In this document: in pieces, positions 10,540 to 21,410 of the stretch
Layout of the letters: each line of letters begins with the position of its first letter
Position numbering within the stretch: position 1 is the first letter of the stretch
Assembly (NCBI GenBank): GCA_026770585.1
Contig: MU646705.1
Location: forward strand, 169,411-201,530
Direction: 5' to 3'
Length of the DNA: 32,120 nt
Origin: Baffinella frigidus
Taxonomy: Eukaryota > Cryptophyceae > Cryptomonadales > Baffinellaceae
Made by a program: the position numbers and the translations under genes
The notes under the pieces: model-generated
Databases searched by the model: none
Told to the model about the DNA's origin: nothing
Seen by the model: the letters and a program-made list of their open reading frames with translations, nothing else

Positions 10540-13500
10540 GTGCCCCCCTGAACTGGCACATCACCTGGTGTCGCACTCCTCAGCGGTTGTGTCGGATACG
10601 GTTGAGGGTGTGTCGGACACCTCACTGGATGTGTTGGACACGTATCGGACGCCTGATTGGGTGTGTTGGACACCGATACTAATCGGACGTGACGGCAGGT
10701 GGCGATATTCCCGATCGCGTCGGTGGACATCCTCAACAAGGAGCAGAACCATTGTTGAGAGTGTGTTGGGCACGGTTGAGGGTGTGTCGGACACCTGGGT
10801 GAGTGTGTCGGACACTTCAACGGGTGTGTTGGACACCTCATCAGGTTTGTCTATCACTCGCCCGGGTGTGTCGGATACCAGTGCAGGACGTGACTCGTGT
10901 GTCGGACACAGGTGGCGATATTCCCGATCGCGTCGGTGGACATCCTCAAGGAGGAGCAGAACCACTTCCAGTTCCTCGGCTCCGGCTTCCACGCAGGTTG
11001 CGAGCCCCCCCGTACCAAAAACACGGGACTTGTAACCTGTTCATCGAGTTGAAGTGGAATATGAGGAAAGTAAGCCCGGGGCTTGGAGCCATTTAATGAT
11101 TTTATCATATCACAGGGGTTGTACTAGGTTGGTTATGAGCGTGACCATACTCCGCAACTGCGGCGAGACGGCGCCCTCTCTCGGCGCCCCTGTGCAGACA
11201 TGTCGTAGCTCTTTCCGAGTACGGGGATTGGAACCATTTGCTTATTTTATCAGAGGGGTTGTACTAGAAAGGCGTGAGGCGACTAGCGTTTTGCCGGGGG
11301 CCGACCACCAGTTCCTCGGCCCCGGCTTCCACTCAGGTTACGAGCCCTCTGATAAAATCATTAAATGGCTCCAAGCCCCTTACTAATTTCCCTGATATTC
11401 GAGCCCGAGAATGTTTTCAGGGAAGCAGAACCACTCGCAGTTCCTTGGCCCCGGATTCCACGCAGGTCACCCCCATATTTTCATGATATTCGAGGGAAAT
11501 TAGCGAAGGGTGTGGAGCCATTTACTGGTTTGATCAGAGGGTTTGTACCAGAAAGGCGCGAGAATAGTTTAGGGGGGCAGAACCACTTGCAGTTCCTCGG
11601 CTCCGGCTTCCACGCAGGTTATGAGCCCTCCGTAGGAACTAACTGTGCTGAACCCTGAAGCCTAAATATTAAACCCTACACCCTAAACCCTAAACCCTAA
11701 ACCCTGAACCCGAAACCCGAAACCATAAACCATAAACCATAAACCATAAACCATGAACCATAAACCCCAAACCCCAAACCAGGTGCGGTGACGGCAATTT
11801 CCGTGTGCGTGCGCAAGCCGCTGGTAGCCACGTGTGGCGCGGACCGATCAGTTCGCATCTGGAACTATCTGGATAAGACGTGCGAGGTGTGCAAGACGTT
11901 CCCCGACGACATTTCATCGATCGCTATCCACCCCTCCGGCTTCCACCTCCTCCTCGGGTCTGCACCCTCACCCCCCCCACACACAGTCACAGCCAGATTC
12001 TCCGACCTAAATCCTAAACCCAACTCCTAAACCCTAAACCCTTAACCCTCAAACATAAACACTAAACTCTAACCACTCAACACTCAACACTCACCCTAAA
12101 CACTAAACCCTGAGTCCTGAACGCCAAACCCTGAACTCTGAACGCTAAACCCACCACCAGCTTCTCCGACAACTCTAAACCCTCAACCCTCCCCCCAAAC
12201 CCTAAACCCTAAACCCTAAACCCTAAACCCTACACCCGCCGCCAGATTCTCGGACAAGTTACGGCTGTTCAACGTGCTGATCGAGGATCTCCGGCAGTAC
12301 CAGGAGTTCCCGATCAAGTCCTGCAAACAGGTTATTTCCCCCGCATAGATCCTCTCTCAAGGGAGCACGAAAAGGCTGCACAGCTCTCTTCTCCGCGCCC
12401 CTGCCACACAGTGGGCTTCGCAGATCGGTCCATTTATTTTCGTGGTACTGCAAACAGGTGAAGTTTTCCAACGGGGGACACCTCTTCGCGGCGGTGAACA
12501 TTTCCAACATCATCATCTACTCGACCTACACTTTCGAGAAGCTGGGCGTCCTCATCTCCCACACGGCCCTCGTCAAGTCCGTGTGCTGGTAACCCCTACA
12601 CACCCTACACCCCCTACACACCATACACACCCTACACACCCTACACACCCTACACACCCTACACACCTTGCATCCGAGACTGAGACCTGAAACCCTAACC
12701 TCGTGAGTGCTCATCTCGCACACGGCCCTCGTCAATTCGGTGTGCTGGTAAGAAGGGTTCAGGGTTCAGGTTTCAGGGTTCAAAGTGCAGGGTTAATTTT
12801 GTGCATGGCCCTCGTCACGTCCGTCTGCTGGTAAACTGCTGGCTCCGCTCCTGCTGGTTCCTCTCCAAGCCCTAACCTTGTGAACCTCCTTCTAACCCTA
12901 AGCACTCGAGACGCTGGGCGTCCTCATCTCCCACACGGCCCTCGTCAAGTCCGTGTGCTGGTGCCAAACCTCAACCTCCTAAACCCCAACCTCGTGCATC
13001 CCACGAAGAGGAGAGGGCTCGCAACCTGTTCGAACTGGTACCCGAGGGTGTCCGGTTGGGGCGGGTGTGGTGCCTAAAACCTAAAACCTGAACCCTAAAC
13101 CTAAAACCCTAAAACAGGTCCCCGGATGACCTCAAGCTCGCCTCCGCCGGCATCGACGGCGCCGTTTACGAATGGTAACCCCCAAACCCGAAACCCTAAA
13201 CTTGCGCACCACTTCTCTACCTGTGCCCTGACCATATCGGCATTGACGGCGCCGTGTACGAGTGGTGACCTCCAATCCCGAAACCCGAAAACCGAAAACC
13301 GAAACCCGAAACCCTGGCTTCATCCACTTGTGCACCACCTCTCTACCAGTGCCCTTGCTCTCCGTGTGCCCGTGCTGTAAGTAACTAGTGCTGGGCTGAC
13401 TTGGGTGGTTGGCTGTGTACTTGGCAGTAGGTGTATAGATGGTGTTGACACAAACTGGGTGTGGTGCACAGGTCGCTGCAAGGGTATTCGCGGGTGGAGG

Positions 13501-16500
13501 AGAACGTCTCGCGGAACGTGCACTACTCGTGCGTCGTCTACAACCAGGTGTCTAAACCCTAAACCCCAAAATACATACTATAAATCTGAAATGTAAACAC
13601 CCAACGACCTCAAACCCTGGCCCCACATGTGAGCAATCCTAACCCCAGACCTGATGAACTGACGGGATCCGGGCTGGAGGCGTGTGGCGACAACCTCCGA
13701 AGTAAACCCCACACCCGACACATGAAAACCCTCACACCAAACAGACGGGGTCGGGGGTGGCGGCGTGCGCCATCCAGTCCTTGCCATCCAGTCCTTGGCG
13801 TCCAGTCCTTGGAGCCCCTAAACCCTAGCCCAAGACCGTAAACAGACCCGATTCCCCTAAACCCTAAAACCCTGACACGAAACAGACGGGGTCCGGGGTG
13901 GTGGCGTGTGGCGACGACCGGAAAATCACGGAGCTGATCAAGTCGTCGACCTCGCGCGAGCTGAACACGCCGACGTCGCGGGTGCAGCAGCTCCTCCTCA
14001 CCAACGGGGACAAGATTCTCATTGCTGGGACAATGGAGGGCACGGTATTCTCCCTACACCCTAAACACGGAACCCCAACCCCTAGACCCGAAACCCGAAA
14101 CCCGAAACCCTAAATCACGAAACCTAAACCTAAACCCTGAATCAGGTCTCGGCGGTGGTGTGGGGGAGCGAGGGGGTGGTCAAGGAAGGGACGCCCGTGG
14201 CTGTCGCGGAGGGGATCACGGCCCTGGGGGTCACCAAGGACGACTGCATCTTGTTCGTGGGTAAACCCTAAACCCCCGACCCGAAACCCGAAACCCGAAA
14301 ACCTAAACCCTAGACCCTCAACCCTCAACCCTAAATCCCAAAATCCGAAACCCTTCTAGGCTGAACCTTAACGGCCTCTCGCGTCGACCTGGAACCTAAA
14401 ATACCTCAAAGCTAAAATGCCTGGTGTACATCAGGTACGGAGGACGGGATGCTGTTCCAGTTTGACATCCACCTGATGGAGCACGGCGAGGTGATGGGCG
14501 TCACGCCGGAGGACCCCGCCAACTTCCTGGACGTGGTTCTCGTGACGCGCGCGGATATGGAGGAGAAGACTGCTGCGATGTCTGACCTCGAGAGCAAGAT
14601 CGGTACTACCCTCAACCCACACCCTACACCCTACCCTTGACCCAGAGACCCGTCCACTTACGACGGTTGTCGACTTAGGCGTTCGGACGGACCTCAGCAC
14701 CGATATTGCTCTGGAGGTCAGACAGGAGACGTTTCGGTTCGTGGTACTTAATGAGTGTGCATGACCCGGTGAGTCGCAGCTCTTCGTCCTTTCCACGTCC
14801 GGGGGCTTTACCTGATTCCGAAAAACCCGGTTCCAACTTGAACCAGAATTGTGTCAGAGATTCCCACGTGTGTCCGGCAGGGGAGATCGGTACTCATATA
14901 TATATATGAATATATATATATATATATTTATATATTTTTATATATATATATATTGGTATTCATATACGTATACGGAATACTCATATATGTATTCTTTCGC
15001 AGGGGAGATCCAGGTGCAGAGCGAGTACAAGCTGCATTTGCATGATCAGGACTGGAACGACAAGACCAAGAAGATGAAGGAGGAGATGGAGGCCGGCCGC
15101 GTCGCCGCCGAGGGCAGGTAAATGATACATATACATATACATATACATATGAGTACCTCTTTTCTAGCTTAGCAAGTAGCAAGGCCAAGAAGATGAAGGA
15201 GAAGATGGAGGCCGGCCGCGTCGCCGCCGAGGGGAGGTTAAACCCGAAAACACCAAGCACCAAACACCAAACCGAGAACACGAATGCTGAATCCCGGAAC
15301 CCGGAACCCGGAACCCTAAAAACCACGTCGCCGCTGAGGGCAGGTCACTCCCGGAAATACGAAACCCGAATCCATCCCACACCGGAAACACGAATCATGA
15401 AACACGAAACCTGGAGCCCGAATCCTGCACTCGAAAAGCTGAACCCGAGACTCGAAAACCGTATAGGATTTTTTTTTACCCTAAATGGTACACCCGAAAA
15501 CAGGTTCGAGGCGCTGCGGCGGCGCAAGGAGCAGCAGGAGCTCGAAGCCGTCGAAGCCATCCAGGTTTAACCCGGAAACGCCAAACAACAAACCCGGACC
15601 CGCGAACCCGAAACCCGAACCCCGAGATCGCGTACTCGAAACCCGAAATCCTGAACCCGAAACACGAAACCCGAAACCGCGAACCCGAAATTCTGAACCC
15701 GAAACCCGAAACCCGAAACCCGAAACCCGAAACCCGAAACCCTGAACCCCAAATCCTGAACCCCAAAACCTGCATCCCAAAACCTCAACCCGAAATCCTG
15801 ATCCCTAAACCCTAAACCCTCAACCCTCAACCCTAATCACTAAACACTATACCCGAGACCCGAAACCCGAAACCCTACACCCAGAATATGGAGCGGGCGC
15901 ACATGAAGGCGGCCGAGGAGCTGGAGTCGCTCTACGAGAAGAAGCTTGCGATTGAAGCCCAGCGCTACCGCGGTGCGTACCCAACGTGCAGAGTGCGCAT
16001 GACCACCCTAATCTCTACACCCTAAACCCTGAACCCCAAACCCCAAACCCCAAACCCCAAACCCCAAACCCCAAACCCCAAACCCCAAACCCTCACCTCA
16101 AACCCTAAACAAATTATTACAAACCCTTAACCTCAAACCCCGACACCGCAGGGCTGCTGCACGAGAAGGAGGACTTGGAATGCTCGTATGAGGAACAGCT
16201 CGAGATCACCAAGAGCAAGTACAACTCGGTACTCTTCCGTTACTCCCAGGACCGGAGGTCCCCTTTTGTTTCGAGACTTTCCACTTTCGTCTTTTGTCAA
16301 GAAGGGCGGGCAGCGCTCGCAAGATGAATTCTCAAACCCTGCACCATAAGCCCTCACACCTCAACTGTAAACTCTACACTCTACACCCTACACCCTAACC
16401 CCCCCACCCTAACCCCAACAGGTGATCCTCAAGTTGAAGGGTGAATACGAGGCCAAGACCAAAGAGCAGCAGGACGGGTCAGTCCCCCTCGCTGCGTTGG

Positions 16501-16915
16501 TTGCAACCTGTGGCAAACGACTTTTGATATATAAATGGAGGGGCGTGGTGTGACGTGGATGTTTGATGTGGCCGTCCTTCTTCTTCTTCTTCTTCTTCTT
16601 CTTCTTCTTCTTGGGCCCCCATTCCCCTGATTTAATACCGAACCTAAACCTTGGACCCCAAACCCCGACCCCTGAACCCTGAACCCTGACGCCTAAACCC
16701 TGAACCCTAAACCCTAAGCCCGAAACCCTAAACCCTAAACCCTAAACCCTGAACCCTAAGCCCTAAACCCTTGGCCCCATTCTTGCGTTTGTAAGGCTGA
16801 GTTATCCAGGACACATGCAATAAATCAGGCCATCTGACCTGGATGTCTCATGTGGACGGGTCAGGCCCCGTCCCCCCTCGCCGCGTTTGTTGCAACTTGC
16901 GGCGTACGACTTTTG

Positions 16916-16988
<73 letters not shown>

Positions 16989-19900
16989 NNNNNNNNNNNN
17001 NNNNNNNNNNNNNNNNNNNNNNNNNNNNNNNNNNNNNNNNNNNNNNNNNNNNNNNNNNNNNNNNNNNNNNNNNNNNNNNNNNNNNNNNNNNNNNNNNNNN
17101 NNNNNNNNNNNNNNNNNNNNNNNNNNNNNNNNNNNNNNNNNNNNNNNNNNNNNNNNNNNNNNNNNNNNNNNNNNNNNNNNNNNNNNNNNNNNNNNNNNNN
17201 NNNNNNNNNNNNNNNNNNNNNNNNNNNNNNNNNNNNNNNNNNNNNNNNNNNNNNNNNNNNNNNNNNNNNNNNNNNNNNNNNNNNNNNNNNNNNNNNNNNN
17301 NNNNNNNNNNNNNNNNNNNNNNNNNNNNNNNNNNNNNNNNNNNNNNNNNNNNNNNNNNNNNNNNNNNNNNNNNNNNNNNNNNNNNNNNNNNNNNNNNNNN
17401 NNNNNNNNNNNNNNNNNNNNNNNNNNNNNNNNNNNNNNNNNNNNNNNNNNNNNNNNNNNNNNNNNNNNNNNNNNNNNNNNNNNNNNNNNNNNNNNNNNNN
17501 NNNNNNNNNNNNNNNNNNNNNNNNNNNNNNNNNNNNNNNNNNNNNNNNNNNNNNNNNNNNNNNNNNNNNNNNNNNNNNNNNNNNNNNNNNNNNNNNNNNN
17601 NNNNNNNNNNNNNNNNNNNNNNNNNNNNNNNNNNNNNNNNNNNNNNNNNNNNNNNNNNNNNNNNNNNNNNNNNNNNNNNNNNNNNNNNNNNNNNNNNNNN
17701 NNNNNNNNNNNNNNNNNNNNNNNNNNNNNNNNNNNNNNNNNNNNNNNNNNNNNNNNNNNNNNNNNNNNNNNNNNNNNNNNNNNNNNNNNNNNNNNNNNNN
17801 NNNNNNNNNNNNNNNNNNNNNNNNNNNNNNNNNNNNNNNNNNNNNNNNNNNNNNNNNNNNNNNNNNNNNNNGGGGGGGGGGGGCATAGAGACATGGAGAC
17901 GGAACGAGAGAGATCTGCTCGCGAGATCCGTAAACCCGAAAATTCCTGAAACCGCATTCCCCACCTCACAGATCCGGCAGCACCACGCGAAGGCACTGGA
18001 GGAGGAGCAGGAGACGGTGGTCACCCTCAAGAGCCAGAGCGCCATCATGCGCCGCAGGTACGCCCCCGAAAAAAAAAACTACTCAACCCCTACTCAACCC
18101 CTACTCAATCCCTGCTCAAAACCCTACTCAAGCCCTGAAGCCTTAAACCTCGAAACGCCGAAATCCTTAAAACCGAAAACCGAAATCCTGAAACCCTAAA
18201 AACCGAAACCCTGAAGCTTGCATCCTGAACCATGCTCGCAGGTTCGAAACACACCGCAACGAAATGGAGCAGCTGAAGGGGACACTCAAGAAGAGAGAGG
18301 ATGAAATCAAGGCGGCAAATGAGCGGGCGGACGAGCAGGATCGCCAGGTTACGAGCCCCCCGAAACCCCAAACCCCCAACCCCAAACCCCAAACCCCAAA
18401 CTTTAAATCCGAAACTCTGGCGAAACCCTAATCCTTGAACCCTAAACCCGAAACCCCCTTAACCCGAAAATCTCTCAAAGGTAAAACCTAAACCTCAAAC
18501 CCCAAACCCCAAACCCCAAACCCCAAACCTCAAACCCCAAACCCCAAACCCCAAACCCCAAACCCCAAACCCCACACCCCAAACCCTACTCCCCAAGCGC
18601 TACCCCATGTGCGGGTATCCAGTGTCACTCTCGAGAGTGACATCCGGAACCGAGAACAAACGATCGACAACCCCTAACCCCTGAACCCTTACCCCTTATT
18701 TGGACGCGACTTGGTTCAAAATTTCCCATTGAGGGCTTTACAACCTTGTGAAACCACTGATTATCATGGAATTCCAAACCCCAAATTCCAAACCCCAAAC
18801 CCTACCCGAATGCAGGTGCTGATGCTGAAGAGCGACATCCGGGACCGCGAACAAACGATCGACAACAAGGAGAAGCGCATCTCCGAGCTCCGCATGAAGG
18901 TCTAGCTGAAACCCGAAGCCCGAAACCCGAAACCCGAAACCCGAGAGTAAATCCGTCCTCGCAGGCGCTCTCGGGGACGAGTCTAGCTAAGAGAGCGAGA
19001 GAGAGAGCGAAAGAGAGAGCGAGAGAGAGAGAGAGAGCGAGCGAGCGAGCGAGAGAGAGATCAGAAGGAGACCTGTAGTTCTGCTTCACTCGGGTTGACT
19101 GTCAAGACTTTTCTCAAGTTAACACGCTGGGTGTGCGGTACAAATCCGTCAACTTTGGTGCGGAAAATATCCTGAATAGACTGAGACAGAGCTAGACCTT
19201 CCCGTCACAACCGGCCTGCTCCGCTGCCGTCCAGTTCGTGCTACAAGTGCCCAAAACCCTAAACCGCGCCCGGAGGCGAAAAGGTCTTCAGAATTCAAGA
19301 CCCGATGCAGGTCTTATCAGACACACACTTTCGTCATGTTTCATGTCTACACGGGCCTTTTTGAAATAAAGAAAGCCAAATTTCGATGTTTTCTGACAAC
19401 AGATGATCATTTAAAATTTCGCTTCGTTGTGTAAAAAACGCAACGTTTCACGAAAACCTTCGTGAAAACGTAGACCTTTTCTTGTCCGGGCGCGGCTCTA
19501 AACCGCAACTCATGTTTGTCTCGGGACAGGCGAAAGAGCTCGAGAAGATCAAGTTCGTGCTGGACTACAAGTACAAGGAACTCAAGAAGGAGATCGAGCC
19601 CAAGGAGACGCAGATCCTGCACATGAAAGAACAGATCAAGGAGATGGACGAGGAGCTGGAGCGGGACGTCCGGACCAACCACGCGCTCGGCCAGGCGCTC
19701 AACGACAAGACACACAAGATCGACAACCTCAACAACGAGATCAAGCGCCAGCGCGCCAACGTTCTGGTAGCGCCTCCCCCGAAAGACTGGTTTATGGCTA
19801 AGGCTAGGGTGCAGGGTGAGGGATGTAGGGTGTAGGGGTTTTGGTTGACAACAGCGCGCCAACGTTCTGGTAGCGATCCCCAAAGACTGCTTTGGGGTTT

Positions 19901-21379
19901 CGGGTTTACGCTTTACGGTTTGAAACAGCGCACCAACTTTCAGGGTGTGCGCCCTAAACACTAAACACTAAACCCTAAACACTCATTCCTAAACCCTAAA
20001 CCCTAAATCATAAACCCTAAATCATAAACCCTAAATCATAAACCCTACCCTAAACCCGAAACCCGAAACCCGAAACCCGAAACCCTAGACCCTAACCCAT
20101 CCTCCGAAACCGTGCCCTAACTCCCAGACCCTCAGCAGGAGAAGAAGAGAGTGATCCAGCTGTTTGTCACAGACCTCGAGAAACTATCTAAAATCTAAAC
20201 TCCAAAACCCCAAACACTAAACACTAAACCCGTGTCAAACCCTCGACATGAGAAGGAGCGAACAACCAGAAGAAACCCCGCCCCCTGAATCCTGAACCCT
20301 GAACCCTAAACCCTAAACCCCAAACCCTAAACAGGAGAAGGAGAGAGTGATCCAGCTGTTTGTCACAGACCTCGAAAAGCTCGTCACGGAAATCGACCCA
20401 GCCTACTGGCGAGACGCAATAAGGCACCCCCACACCCCACATCTCTGCATCCCCCTGGATGGCAATAAGACAAACCCCCACAGGCGCAATAAGGTAACCC
20501 TCCGCACCTCTGCATCTCCATACAGACGGGTTTCTAGAAACGGGTTTTGGAATCGACCCAGCCTACTGGCGAGACTCAATAAAGCAAACCCCGCCTGAAA
20601 TTGATTAACCCCATTGCTAGAAAATGATTCTGTATCCCACACTCCTTTGTTCCCTTCAAAACGGGTTTCTAGAAACCCGGGGAACGGTATAGAACTGAAA
20701 GATCGTCACGGAAATCGACCCAGCCTACTGGCGAGACGCAATAAGGCACCCCCTACATCTCCTCCCCCTAGTAACGGGTTTCTGAAAACGGGTTTCTAGA
20801 AACACAGGGAACGCTCCAGACCTACTGGCGAGACGCAAAAAGGCAAACTCCTATACCTCTGCATCCCATATCAAACCCGGGGAACGCTTTTGATCTGCAA
20901 TTCACTCTGAACAACACCCCCCCCCCTGCTGGTGGCCTGCTTCCGCGGTGAGCGTCTTTGCGCTTGCTGACTTGGCTGCAACCCCGGCGGCAGGCAATTG
21001 TACCGCACCTACGTCAAGAAGGGGAGCACTGATGCTGGGGCACGCAACGTCCAATCAGACTATTGCTAAGTTGACATGCTGGGTCCGCGGTACAAATCCG
21101 TCAACTTTGCAGTGGGAAAGAGCCCGGGGGCAGCGAATTGGTGAGCCGAAATAACCCTTAACCCCTGGCGGCAGGCAATTGTACCGCACGTATGTCAAGA
21201 AGGGGAACAAGGAGGCTGGGTCGCGCGACGTGCCCGATAGGTGCGCCCTTTCATGCTATTTCCAAGGTTTGCGAAGATTGCCAACTGCGGTGGTTGTTTG
21301 GGACAGGCCTCTCTCCTCTCTCTCTCTCTCACACTATCTCTCTCTCTCCCTCCCTCCCTCTCTCTCTCTCTCTCTCTTC

Positions 21380-21410
<31 letters not shown>

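Noticed and set aside
10596-10905. CRISPR array
   Set aside because: The units are short degenerate palindromes without unique spacers of constant length, in a eukaryotic intron.
15476-15830. Overlapping frames rich in FRVSGFG or ETRNPKPE repeats
   Set aside because: Translations of CCCGAAA heptamer arrays in intron 23. Heptamers give long periodic open frames by chance.
16843-18199. Large open frames across the N gap
   Set aside because: They are open only because N codons cannot be stops; the flanks are a TA repeat and intron sequence.
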